Shown in pieces: positions 7,146-15,446 of a stretch of DNA of 45,931 nucleotides (the first letter of the stretch is position 1; each line of letters starts with the position of its first letter). Source of the stretch: an uncultured Sutterella sp. (lineage in GTDB: Bacteria; Pseudomonadota; Gammaproteobacteria; Burkholderiales; Burkholderiaceae_F); the NCBI GenBank assembly GCA_900538905.1, contig UPZS01000014.1, positions 1 to 45,931 on the forward strand, given 5' to 3'. Below the pieces are notes generated by a model. The model was not told the origin of the DNA. It did not search any database and saw nothing but the letters and a program-made list of their open reading frames with translations. The translations under genes and the position numbers were made by a program.

Positions 7146-7868
7146 GTGAGGCAGGTTTTTCGTGCGCGTCCCTGGGTTTTGCCTCCTGAACCGGCGAAAT
7201 TGGCGGAATTATTCCGAGACGGTCACGTGGTGACACTCGATGCCGGAGCAACTTTCAGACACGGCGGAACAGAAGGTTATGTTGCTCTTTTACTCGAAGG
7301 ACTCGTCACATTTTCCTTTCTCGATATCCGAGGCAACTACCACACATTTGCCTTGGTGCTGCCCGGACGCACCATCGGCGATCTGGATGCTCTCAATCCG
7401 AACCGTACCAGTGTCATTGCCGAGTGTATTCGGCCGAGTCGCGCGCTATTGATTCCCAACTCCCAGTACCGGCGTGGGTTAAGGACTTCCACGGAACTTA
7501 TGGAAATGTACGCGGACATGTCCATCCTCAAGGAAGAATCCATCATCGAAGGCGCGTTTGCCAATTTCACTCTTGACACAGATCGGCGACTGCGCGTTTT
7601 GTTACTTTCTTTCTTTTTGGAAGGGGGCGGACAGATTAGTGCCAACGAATGGAACGAATGTCCCGTGTCTCTTTCAGTCACTGAAATCTCGAGAATCATC
7701 GCTGCAACGCGTTCGTGGGTGAGCACGCGTCTGTCCGAATGGCAGCGTGAGGGCATCCTGAAGAAAACAGGCAGAACTTTTGCCGTGCGAACCGAACTTT
7801 TTGAAAGCGTCAAAGACTGGCTGCCTCCGATCAAAACCCCCGAACCGATCAGTATCGAAATTCCTTAG
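7146..7868 (+). CDS. Crp/Fnr-family transcriptional regulator
   Basis: The 240-residue protein has an N-terminal cyclic-nucleotide-binding-like beta roll (about 15-125; GDLDALN and FLDIRGNYHTFALVLPG), a dimer helix, and a C-terminal winged helix with the recognition region VTEISRIIAATRSWVSTRL. There is no Fnr-type N-terminal cysteine set, so it does not look like a direct oxygen sensor; it may bind a small ligand, perhaps an acyl-CoA or aromatic compound as related regulators do. The start is GTG, chosen because AAAAGGAG sits 4 bases ahead. It is divergent from the dehydratase operon and is its likely regulator. Confidence 0.85.
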   Translation: MRQVFRARPWVLPPEPAKLAELFRDGHVVTLDAGATFRHGGTEGYVALLLEGLVTFSFLDIRGNYHTFALVLPGRTIGDLDALNPNRTSVIAECIRPSRALLIPNSQYRRGLRTSTELMEMYADMSILKEESIIEGAFANFTLDTDRRLRVLLLSFFLEGGGQISANEWNECPVSLSVTEISRIIAATRSWVSTRLSEWQREGILKKTGRTFAVRTELFESVKDWLPPIKTPEPISIEIP

Positions 7869-7913
7869 CTGCTGCCTTTACACCACCGAGAGCAAATTGT
7901 TCTGCTCACAAAA

Positions 7914-7945
7914 AACCGCCGTCTCGAGAAAATGAAACGGCGGTT
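7914..7945 (-). terminator. Terminator of the porin gene
   Basis: AACCGCCGT (7914-7922) pairs with ACGGCGGTT (7937-7945). On the minus strand the stem continues into TTTTTTGTG, so it should stop transcription of the porin that ends at 7974. It may also help end the rightward regulator gene. Confidence 0.75.
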
Positions 7946-7973
7946 AGTCTTTCAGAGAGGAAGCAAATTAAGG

Positions 7974-9134
7974 TTAGAACTTGTGATTGATACCCATGAA
8001 GAACTGTCCCTGAGTGGTACCCCAGTCATTGGTGTAGTGTAGCGAGCTATCCGGGCCGGCTTCCACTGAGTACTTGGCATTCGAGTCGTTGAACACAACC
8101 TCGTAGCCTGCATAGATCTTGGTGCGCTTGGACAGCGGATAGTCATAGCGCGTACCGAAGGAGTAGGCATCGGCATCATCCTGCGTTTCGTTGGAAAGCA
8201 TTGAAGCCGAAACCGACCAACGTCCGCCCCACAAAGGCGTAGCGGCACCGATCTGTGCTACCCAGAAATTGGGAATTGCTTCAGTATCTTCGCCATCCTT
8301 ATACATGAAGGCACCGGAGAGCTTGGTGATGCCGAAGTCATAGGTCACGCCCAGGTTGTAGTACATACCGTGGCCGTTGTCCTGGTGCTTACCGTCCCTA
8401 GGATCAGGATCGTAGGAGCCATCCAAACCATAACCATTATTAATGGTTTGGTTACCCGAATAATCCTGATACAAGACGCTGGCCATCACAAACAACGGAC
8501 CGTTGACATAGTTGGCAGCAATGTTGTAAACGTTGCCGTCCTCACTACCGGTGATTTCACCAGTCGTAGCGTCTTTTTCCTCACCAAGTGCGGCATAGGC
8601 AAAAAGCTGAACGCCGGCCATGCGTGGTGAAACGTACAGCACAGAATTGTCATGGCGAACAAGGCTGTCGTTGACTTCACCGTTAACGCCGGTGGGCATC
8701 GGGAAGAAGAAAGGCGAGTAAGACGAACCGAGACTAAGATCCGTCGGATCGGTCATGGCCCACGTCAGGAAGTGCGGCGTGTACTGACGACCGAAAGATA
8801 AGGTACCCCAGGTGTTGCTCTGCAAACCAACCCATGCTTCACGTGAAAAGATCACATTGCCTACCTGAGCTGCATCGGAGAAGGAACCAGTATCAACAAG
8901 GAAAGCGCTTTCCAATTTGAAGACGGCTTTGAGGTCGCCACCGATGTCTTCGGTACCCTTAATGCCCCAGAAAGAAGCGGAAGCACCGCCGCTGCGCAAC
9001 GAAACGTCCGTTTTGCCGGCATTATGGTTTACAGCAATGTAGGTATCAACCGTGCCGTACAGTTCAACTTCAGCGGCAGTTGCGGCACCTGCAACAGCAG
9101 ACAGACAGGCCAAAGCGATCAGACTTTTTCTCAT
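7974..9134 (-). CDS. General porin (Burkholderiales OmpC/porin_4 type)
   Basis: The 386-residue protein begins with a Sec signal peptide (KSLIALACLSAVAGAATAA) and continues VELYGTVDTYIAV, the usual first strand of betaproteobacterial trimeric porins. It contains the conserved FWGIKGTEDIGGDLKAVFKLE and ends in phenylalanine (GINHKF), the outer-membrane assembly signal. It should form a 16-strand diffusion pore. A GGAGAG ribosome site lies five bases before the ATG. A second, frameshifted porin of the same family lies at 15752. Confidence 0.93.
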   Translation of the reverse strand: MRKSLIALACLSAVAGAATAAEVELYGTVDTYIAVNHNAGKTDVSLRSGGASASFWGIKGTEDIGGDLKAVFKLESAFLVDTGSFSDAAQVGNVIFSREAWVGLQSNTWGTLSFGRQYTPHFLTWAMTDPTDLSLGSSYSPFFFPMPTGVNGEVNDSLVRHDNSVLYVSPRMAGVQLFAYAALGEEKDATTGEITGSEDGNVYNIAANYVNGPLFVMASVLYQDYSGNQTINNGYGLDGSYDPDPRDGKHQDNGHGMYYNLGVTYDFGITKLSGAFMYKDGEDTEAIPNFWVAQIGAATPLWGGRWSVSASMLSNETQDDADAYSFGTRYDYPLSKRTKIYAGYEVVFNDSNAKYSVEAGPDSSLHYTNDWGTTQGQFFMGINHKF

Positions 9135-9430
9135 TTTTCTCTCCCGGTTTGAAGGCGGTTGGTCCGCCCAAACTCAACTATGCTGACTTGATCAAAGTGC
9201 TTTCGATCTTATGTTTATCGAGAAATCGGCAGTGTTTGCCAGTTGACAGTCAGGCAGGGCGAGAAGAAAAATTACGGGTAAACCCGAGTGCAAAACAACA
9301 ACACAGAAAGTTGAGCAGACTGAACCGTTAGCATGCTTAAGTCGTGCAAACTGGTGAATCAGAACAACTCGGGCGAGAACTGCTTTGAATAGAGCTGATA
9401 CGTCGATCACGCCAGCGACGGACTTGTGTT

Positions 9431-10186
9431 TCAAGCGAAGTATTGCCAAAGCGTCTTGGTAAAAAGAGCAAGCAGCACGACGAGAATGATGGGCCGAACG
9501 ATTGCAGTGCCGTTTTTAACGACAAGCGTTGCACCCAGATAATGCCCGGCAATTCCGAAGAGCCCGGCAATCAATCCGAGATGCCAGTCGACTTGTCCTG
9601 CCAGAGCGAAAGTCACCAGTGCAGCACCGGCTCCGGCAATGTTGACGACCTTTGTTTGGCCTGAAGCTTCGCGCACATCCAGGCCGCCGAATGAGGAAAA
9701 AGACACGAGAAGGAAAGTCCCGGAACCGGGACCATAAAAACCGTCGTAGGCATTGCACACAAAGGCGCAGGAAGACAATATGCCGACTCGTTTGGCATAA
9801 GGCATATCGATGTGTTCTGAGTCGTGCTTGCGTTTTCGCAAAACAATTGCGGCAACGATCGGTAGCAAGACCAGAAGGATGATTTCAAAGACTTCCGGCG
9901 GAAGGTTCAAAGCAATGGACGCGCCCGCGTAACTGCCGACGAAAGAAACCAAAACAGGAAGAGGGGCTAGCTTCCAATCCACAAAGCCGCTGCGGGCGAG
10001 CTTGAAGATAGACGCGGCCTTGCCCATGCAGCTAGAGAGTTTGTTGGTACCGATTGCCATATGCGGCGGGATGCCTGCCAGTAGATAGGCAGGCACGGCA
10101 ATCAGAGCGCCGCCGCCACCGACGGCGTCGACAAAGCCGCCAAGAAAGACCAGCGGACAAACAACCAACAGAGTATTGAAATCCAT
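9431..10186 (-). CDS. TauE/SafE-family (TSUP) membrane transporter
   Basis: The 251-residue hydrophobic protein has about seven to eight membrane segments and the repeated family signatures GGFVDAVGGGGALIAVPAYLL (near 16-36, interrupted in this description) and FYGPGSGTFLLVSF in the second half. TSUP members export sulfite or sulfoacetate or carry other small organic anions. It faces the LysR gene at 10300 and shares its promoter region, so that regulator may control it. Substrate is not determined from sequence, although the window also holds sulfur genes. The 296 bases between it and the porin start hold no gene that I can see. Confidence 0.87.
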   Translation of the reverse strand: MDFNTLLVVCPLVFLGGFVDAVGGGGALIAVPAYLLAGIPPHMAIGTNKLSSCMGKAASIFKLARSGFVDWKLAPLPVLVSFVGSYAGASIALNLPPEVFEIILLVLLPIVAAIVLRKRKHDSEHIDMPYAKRVGILSSCAFVCNAYDGFYGPGSGTFLLVSFSSFGGLDVREASGQTKVVNIAGAGAALVTFALAGQVDWHLGLIAGLFGIAGHYLGATLVVKNGTAIVRPIILVVLLALFTKTLWQYFA

Positions 10187-10299
10187 TTCGATACAGAACG
10201 AAACGTGTAACGAAATCAGTCTAACACCGGGATAATCTGCAGGCTAGCGCTGTGATAGGCTTGCCCAAGAAGATATTTCTGCCAGATGTCTGTTTTGCC

Positions 10300-11208
10300 A
10301 TGCCGCGCTTTTCGCTTTGCCATCGCTATCTCAACGCCTTTCTCGTCTGTGCCCACGAAAAGAGCTGTTCCAAGGCCGCCAGGCTCCTTTACGTCTCGCC
10401 TACAGCTCTGATCAAGCAGATCGAACAATTGGAGGAAGGAATAGGGACAACTCTTTTCGAGCGAACTCCGCGGGGACTTGTGCTCACGCGTTCCGGATCT
10501 GTTTTGCAAAGCAAGGCACAGAATTTCGTGCAGCACGGCGATGCGTTGCTGGCAGACGTACGTACCTCTGCGGATAGTCGTGATATCAACGTCGGCACTT
10601 CGGACGTGTTTTCCGGGCGATACGTCATCGAGCTGTGGTATCGGCTACAAAAACGACTCTCAACGTCAGCATCCCGAATTCGATTGATTTCCTATGCCAA
10701 TGATCGCCGTCGTGCTGATCAAATCCTGACTGGTTTGGGCAGTGAAATTGATGTCATTGCCGGCGTCTTTGACGATCGCTTTCTCTCGCACTACGACTGC
10801 AGCGGACTGGTTCTTGAGCGTGTGCCCATTGGATGTTGTGTGGCGGCAACGCATCCTCTGGCAGGAAAAACAAGCGTCACGGTCGACGAACTTTTGTCCT
10901 ACGAGCTCTTTGTGCTGGAGCGCGACCTTCTGGAAGACTTCGATGCAGCTCGCGATGCACTCGACGCCAAAACAGCGATGCCGCGTGAGGTCGAATTCAA
11001 CTTTCTCGATCTGGAAGTCTTCAACCGTGCTCAGGCAAGCGAAAGCGTGATTCTCAACATCCCGTACTGGACGGAAGCCCATCCGCTTTTTCGGTGGATT
11101 CCGATCGAGTGGCCGCTCACGGCACGCTTCGGCTTGATCTATTCCAAGACGCCCTCTGCGGGACTCCAGGACTTCATTGACGAGGCAGCTAAAGAAACTC
11201 GAACTTGA
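10300..11208 (+). CDS. LysR-family transcriptional regulator
   Basis: The 302-residue protein starts with a winged helix-turn-helix (residues 4-62: NAFLVCAHEKSCSKAARLL, then ALIKQIEQLEE and LFERTPRGLVLTRSG) and continues with a type 2 periplasmic-binding-like effector domain. A longer GTG start at 10252 is possible; the ATG at 10300 is preferred because LysR helix 1 normally begins within a few residues of the start. It diverges from the TauE-type transporter and precedes the alcohol dehydrogenase on the same strand; either could be its target. Confidence 0.87.
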   Translation: MPRFSLCHRYLNAFLVCAHEKSCSKAARLLYVSPTALIKQIEQLEEGIGTTLFERTPRGLVLTRSGSVLQSKAQNFVQHGDALLADVRTSADSRDINVGTSDVFSGRYVIELWYRLQKRLSTSASRIRLISYANDRRRADQILTGLGSEIDVIAGVFDDRFLSHYDCSGLVLERVPIGCCVAATHPLAGKTSVTVDELLSYELFVLERDLLEDFDAARDALDAKTAMPREVEFNFLDLEVFNRAQASESVILNIPYWTEAHPLFRWIPIEWPLTARFGLIYSKTPSAGLQDFIDEAAKETRT

Positions 11209-11211
11209 GCA

Positions 11212-11226
11212 TGAACCATTGGTTCA
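11212..11226 (+). promoter_or_regulatory. Perfect palindrome upstream of the alcohol dehydrogenase gene
   Basis: TGAACCATTGGTTCA is a perfect palindrome about one mid base, extended by GAGC and GCTC on the outside (11207-11231). It overlaps the LysR stop codon region and lies 90 bases before the dehydrogenase ATG. The following run is A, not T, so it is not a rightward terminator. It could be a LysR-type operator. Confidence 0.4.
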
Positions 11227-11316
11227 CGCTCGTGAAAAAAATTGTCCTTCTAAAATAAGAACTTTGCTTCTACCATTGCCTTTAACCGTAAACCTTTTTC
11301 GCATTGGGAGAAGCTT

Positions 11317-12369
11317 ATGTCAAGTACCATGAAGGCCGCCGTCCTGACCGGCCCGAAACAGATCGAAGTCAAGGAAGTCCCCGTTGCCGAACTGCGTCCT
11401 GGAGACATCCGCATCAAGGTGTCGGCTACCGGCGTTTGCGGCTCCGATATTCATATGTGGATGACCGGCAAAGGCTGGAACCCGAACCACACGGGCGAGT
11501 TCTGGATGGGACACGAATTCTGCGGCGTTGTCACCGATCCCGGCACAAGTGACTTCAAGGTGGGCGAGCGTGTTGTCTTCTGGGCCAACCTCTATTGTGG
11601 CGAATGCGACATGTGCAAGGCCGGGCTCGAACACCTGTGCCGCGACGTCAACGGCACCAACTACATCGGATTCGTCTGCAACGGCGCCTATGCTGAAGAG
11701 TTCGTGGGGCCGGCTCGACTTGCCTATCGATTGCCCGACAATGTCACGGACACCGCCGCCGCTCTGATCGATCCTCTGATGGTGGCGTACCACGCCATCC
11801 ACCAGGCAAAGATGCAACTAAACGACAAGGTTCTGGTCGTCGGCACCGGCATCATTGCTCAGATGATAGGGGAACTGGCCAAAAAAGCTGGGGCTTCCTT
11901 GGTGGCGATGTCTAAGACGAACGATAGGAAACTTGCCAAAGCTCGTGAAATCGGCGTCTTTGACGCTTATCTCGACGGCAAGAATCCCGACCGCCGCGAA
12001 ATGTACAGTGCCGTTTCAAACGGCGGGTTTGATGTCGTCTTTGAAGCCGTGGGTTCATCGGCTGCCATGGCCGCGGCATTGGATGCTGTCAAACCCGGCG
12101 GCAAGATCGTCACCGTCGGCAACTCCATTGAGCCGACGATTGAGATCGACATCAACCGCCTGGTACTACGCGAAACGCACTTGATCGGCAGTGTCTCGTG
12201 CACGCGCAAGGAATTCTCCGAAACCATCGAACTTATTGCCAACGGCATGATCGATCCAGACCGTTACATCACCGACATCGTAGGGCTTGAAGACCTGCAA
12301 CATGCTTTTGAGCGCCTGACATCAAAGACCGATCCGGTCGTGAAGATCGTGATGAAGCCGACTCTCTGA
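11317..12369 (+). CDS. Zinc-dependent medium-chain alcohol/polyol dehydrogenase
   Basis: The 350-residue protein has the GroES-like fold of the MDR family: catalytic zinc ligand in TGVCGSDIHMW (about 39), GHEFCGVV with the second ligand, and four structural-zinc cysteines in CGECDMCKAGLEHLC. The NAD(P)-binding Rossmann motif is VVGTGIIAQMIGELA rather than the usual GxGxxG, a minor variation. It resembles sorbitol dehydrogenase and threonine 3-dehydrogenase relatives that oxidise secondary alcohols. A GGGAG ribosome site lies before the ATG. Substrate is unknown. The next sequence is an aldo/keto reductase remnant. Confidence 0.87.
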   Translation: MSSTMKAAVLTGPKQIEVKEVPVAELRPGDIRIKVSATGVCGSDIHMWMTGKGWNPNHTGEFWMGHEFCGVVTDPGTSDFKVGERVVFWANLYCGECDMCKAGLEHLCRDVNGTNYIGFVCNGAYAEEFVGPARLAYRLPDNVTDTAAALIDPLMVAYHAIHQAKMQLNDKVLVVGTGIIAQMIGELAKKAGASLVAMSKTNDRKLAKAREIGVFDAYLDGKNPDRREMYSAVSNGGFDVVFEAVGSSAAMAAALDAVKPGGKIVTVGNSIEPTIEIDINRLVLRETHLIGSVSCTRKEFSETIELIANGMIDPDRYITDIVGLEDLQHAFERLTSKTDPVVKIVMKPTL

Positions 12370-12394
12370 AGAAATACAACAACGACCGAAAAGA

Positions 12395-12665
12395 AAACCG
12401 CGGTAGTCACGAAGCGCCGAGGCTTTCTGAAGTTTGTTGTCGCAGTCCTCTCAATAGCGGCCGCATCCGTTCAGCATGCTCGGTACTGGCAAGAATGGAT
12501 CGTTCTGATTTCCGGAACCACCAACTTTCGCATCTGGAAGAAAACCTGCGCTCGCTTGACTTCAAGCTGGAGCAATCCGAGTGGGAAGCACTTGAAAAAA
12601 CAGTGGTTGCCATTCCAATCGTAGGATCTCGCTATAACACAGAACAACAAAAGCAAGTTCAGTGA
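12395..12665 (+). pseudogene. Aldo/keto reductase C-terminal remnant with frameshifts
   Basis: Three-frame reading recovers the C-terminal third of an aldo/keto reductase. One frame gives GFLKFVVAVLSIAAASVQ and then WIVLISGTTNFR (about 12420-12530), which parallels FIRNMATAKNATPSQ and WIVPIPGTTKLHR of the intact gene at 28223. A second frame then gives HLEENLRSLDFKLEQSEW and AIPIVGSRY (12530-12640), ending at TGA 12663. At least two frameshifts are needed and about two thirds of the gene is missing at the 5' side. It is followed by a good terminator, presumably that of the original gene. Confidence 0.75.
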
Positions 12666-12673
12666 CAATTTTG

Positions 12674-12722
12674 AAGAGCGTCGATAGGTGTTTCCCAATC
12701 AAATACCTCGACGCTCTTTTTG
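12674..12722 (+). terminator. Rho-independent terminator after the reductase remnant
   Basis: AAGAGCGTCGA (12674-12684) and TCGACGCTCTT (12708-12718) pair perfectly, with further inner pairing, and are followed by TTTTGCC. Confidence 0.85.
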
Positions 12723-12850
12723 CCTATCGCTTCTCCATGGCATCCGTAACTGTACGAAACTCAAAGAAAGGCAAAGTTATGTAAAGCTCGAAGTTATTGT
12801 CGCAATGTGAGGTGATAATTGTTCTCAGCAAATACTTTCGGGATTTCACC

Positions 12851-13159
12851 ATGCACTTTTTCTTCGAACTCTTGCTTCTGGCAGGTCTCGTTGCTCTGTT
12901 GATTCAGCTGCCCGCCAAATTTCTCGCAATCGCCCTGGCCATCGGCGCCGTTGTTTGGTTTTTGTTACCGGGAGGCATGCCCGGCGGATTTCACTTCGGA
13001 ATCGGCTGCGACTGGCTAACGCGTTTCGGGCACTTCGGTTTTCCGTTCCACGGCTTTGGTGGTTTACTGACGGTTGCACTATTGATTGCGGTTGTCTGGC
13101 TCGCCTGGAAGGCATTCGGGCAAAATAAGAGTACGGACAAGACGAACGAAAACGTCTGA
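12851..13159 (+). CDS. Small membrane protein of unknown function
   Basis: The 102-residue product has a long N-terminal hydrophobic region (FFFELLLLAGLVALLIQLP, then FLAIALAIGAVVWFLL) and a C-terminal membrane segment (GLLTVALLIAVVWLAWKAF) before a short charged tail. The loop between them is rich in Gly, Phe and His. I recognise no family. The frame is open upstream to a TTG at 12797; the ATG at 12851 is chosen because the preceding residues are polar and unlike a membrane-protein N-terminus, but neither start has a good ribosome site. A terminator follows directly. Confidence 0.55.
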   Translation: MHFFFELLLLAGLVALLIQLPAKFLAIALAIGAVVWFLLPGGMPGGFHFGIGCDWLTRFGHFGFPFHGFGGLLTVALLIAVVWLAWKAFGQNKSTDKTNENV

Positions 13160-13169
13160 TGCAGTATTG

Positions 13170-13198
13170 ACGCGGCGAGGCCAACTTGCCGCGTTTTT
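13170..13198 (+). terminator. Terminator after the small membrane protein
   Basis: ACGCGGC (13170-13176) and GCCGCGT (13188-13194) form a stem followed by TTTT, 10 bases past the stop codon. Confidence 0.75.
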
Positions 13199-13216
13199 CG
13201 TCAAGGATCAAAAAAT

Positions 13217-14032
13217 ATGAAGAAGCTTTCGTTGGCAGTGATCGGTTGCGTCGTGTTGGCCGGATGTACGGCACCTCAACAAACTACACCGCCCGTCATG
13301 GAGAAATCGGCACTGATGCCGATCGTGCAGACGGTTGCTCCCGAGGAACCGATCCTTAAGGCCAACGAAACGGTCACGGCATACACGCTCTTTGACAAGG
13401 CGATTCGCATCGGCTCGGTCGACGCCCGGTTTTCGGACTTCTACGTGCTCTTCAGTCCCGACGGAAAGCTCGCTCACCTGTATTCAGACGCCGGAAAGAA
13501 GCATGAGACATTGCAGCGCCGGTCGCTGCCCAAAGGCGGCTACGTTTGGAATGTGGAAGACGACGACACCAAGAATCTGCGTCACAAAGACGGCGTTTGG
13601 ACCATCGAAAAGCGCATGAAACTCATTGCCTCGCAGTCCAAATCTGACGTGGACGCGTCGCTCGGTCCGTGGGAAGAGGAATACTTCGAAGGCGTGCTGC
13701 CTGCGGCTTCCTGCCCCGGCATCCGCTATCAGCTCACGGTGCGCCACCGCTCTTATAGCGGCGACGGCGCGTATCACCTTGCGATGACCTACCTGGAAGC
13801 GGAAAAGGGTAAGGACGTGACGTTTGAGTCAATCGGCAAACGCCTCACCCAGCGCGGTACGACGGAAGATGAGGACGCCACGGTGTGGCAACTTGTGGGA
13901 GACGACGGCAAACCCGAAGCCAATTTCCTTTATGACCCGATGAATCAGACGCTCACGATGCTCACCAAAGACTTCAAGCGCATCGAGTCGAAGCTCAATT
14001 ACACGCTCAAGCCTACGAGCAAGAAGCAATGA
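13217..14032 (+). CDS. NlpE-like outer-membrane lipoprotein
   Basis: The 271-residue protein has a lipoprotein signal with lipobox LAGC (Cys 17). The second half matches the pattern of the NlpE N-terminal domain: GVLPAASCPGIRYQLTV, then GAYHLAMTYLE, and close to the end NFLYDPMNQTLTMLTKD and SKLNYTLK. NlpE senses copper and surface contact and activates the Cpx envelope stress pathway. The usual first cysteine of the PCxDCxGI motif is alanine here (PAASCPGI), so the CxxC-type site is not intact. The N-terminal 110 mature residues form an extra domain I do not recognise. No Cpx genes are nearby. The ATG is preceded by AAGGATCAAAAAAT. Confidence 0.7.
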   Translation: MKKLSLAVIGCVVLAGCTAPQQTTPPVMEKSALMPIVQTVAPEEPILKANETVTAYTLFDKAIRIGSVDARFSDFYVLFSPDGKLAHLYSDAGKKHETLQRRSLPKGGYVWNVEDDDTKNLRHKDGVWTIEKRMKLIASQSKSDVDASLGPWEEEYFEGVLPAASCPGIRYQLTVRHRSYSGDGAYHLAMTYLEAEKGKDVTFESIGKRLTQRGTTEDEDATVWQLVGDDGKPEANFLYDPMNQTLTMLTKDFKRIESKLNYTLKPTSKKQ

Positions 14033-14059
14033 GCTTAATGTGCAACCGGTTCGCGGCGG

Positions 14060-15357
14060 TCAACCTTTTCTGGCGTTGATCGCCGCATTTTTACCGATAC
14101 GTCGCCCCATCACAAGGCAGTTGGTCATGCTCGCGCCGCCCAGTCGGTCAGTGCCGAAGATCCCCCCGGCGATTTCTCCTGCCACGAAGAGCCCCGGCAT
14201 CGGCAGCCCTTGCACCGACAAAACACGCGCGTGCTCATCCGTGCGGATGCCGTCAAGCGTCGTGTGTATGTAGATTGATTCCTTGCCGAAGTAAAAAGGC
14301 GGCTGTTCGATGCGCTGAGAAAAGATCGTCTTCCCGGTGGCCTCGTCGTACCCCTTATCCACGCTCTTGTTGTAGGTCTCGATCGTCTTTTTGAGAACCG
14401 GGGAGGGGACGTGCATACGGCTAGCCATCTCTTCGATGGTGTCGGCTTTATAGACAATGCCGTTGATGAGCTTCAGCCCCAGCATGGCGCCCTTGTGCGA
14501 TCGGGCGTCCGTGATCACCCAGCAGCTGCGGTCTTCAAGGTCAAGCATCTTGTCGGTGATGACCTTCCAAGGAAGGGATTCGTTCACAAACCGTTCGCCT
14601 GCGGCATTCACATAGATGTCGCCGCCGTCGTAGTCCAGCAATCGACCGCCCCAGAAGGGCAGAAGCTGCAGGCCGAAGCCGTCGGTCACCGCGGCGCCCA
14701 CGGTCTGTGCGGAGTCCAAAATCTCAGACGTCGCTCCGTCCCAGACGGTACCGTAAGGATTGGCGGTCGTGTGCACTTCGGCCGTCAGGCGCGGATCAAT
14801 TCGTGCGCAGCGCTTACGGTCTGCCGTAAAGCCCCCGGAAGCGATCACCAGGCTTTTCGCAACATAGGTCCTCGATGTTGTTTTGCAGTCGGCTGATTCC
14901 TTCACGTTCACGATCCAGCCGCCCGAAGGGATTCTTTCAAAGCCCACCACCTGGCTGTTGAGTCGGAATGTGGCACCGGCGTCTCTCACGCATCGCGCCA
15001 TGGCTAGCACATAGCTGCGGCCTGCGGAATTGCCGGGCATTGCAAAGCATCGCGGATGCAGACCTGACTTCGCGGTAAAAACCGGACCGAAAAAGGCACC
15101 TGTGGATTCGAGCCACTTGAGAGCCGAATAGTCTTGTCGGTCGTCGGAGCAAAGATCTTCGGACGACCTTCGCCGATCATGAGATTGCGAACCTTAACGG
15201 GTTTGACCTTGCCCTGAGTCCAGCCTTCGATGCGGTTCATCGTGTCAACCGGACGCTGTTTTGTGGAGAAGCGTTCAGTCGTGCTTGCCAAAGCGGGAAG
15301 GGAAGAGGAAGCTGCGGCGGCAACCGTAGAGCTCAGAAGAAATTTGCGACGATTCAT
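14060..15357 (-). pseudogene. Broken chimera: Tat-signal 3-dehydroquinase N-terminus joined to an FAD reductase
   Basis: From ATG 15357, with a good AGGTAAC ribosome site, the frame encodes a twin-arginine-like signal (NRRKFLLSSTVAAAASS), then VKVRNLMIGEGRPKIFAP, the typical start of type I 3-dehydroquinate dehydratase (AroD). Near 15125-15140 the sequence becomes, in another frame, DYSALKWLESTGAFFGPVF and onward through GLHPRC, RFVNESLP and EIAGGIFGTDRLGGAS, the middle and C-terminal part of an exported FAD reductase. The FAD-binding N-terminus of the reductase and almost all of AroD are missing and the two parts are out of frame. This fits a deletion that joined two adjacent genes. A reinitiated 326-residue product from 15040 would lack the dinucleotide fold. 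Confidence 0.82.
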
Positions 15358-15428
15358 TTTTGTTACCTCTTTTTTTGTAATCAGGCGCCTGCCGAACATT
15401 GCCGGCGTCCTTCCTGAGCCGAATTTTC

Positions 15429-15446
15429 GAAAGAACTAGTTCTTTC
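15429..15446. promoter_or_regulatory. 18-bp perfect palindrome upstream of the aroD/reductase pseudogene
   Basis: GAAAGAACTAGTTCTTTC is a perfect palindrome 72 bases before the pseudogene start, followed by a CCCCC/GGGGG hairpin at 15453-15466. It is a plausible operator or hairpin. The rest of 15358-15751 holds a palindrome GGGTTAACCC (15542-15551), a TTGACA (15505-15510) without a convincing -10, and no gene. Confidence 0.4.

Noticed and set aside
9187..9198. CTTGATCAAAG as a possible FNR site upstream of the porin
   Set aside because: The half-sites overlap and lack the four-base spacer required by FNR.
11207..11240. Terminator for the LysR gene
   Set aside because: The stem is good, but it is followed by A residues on the plus strand, so it is listed as a palindrome instead.
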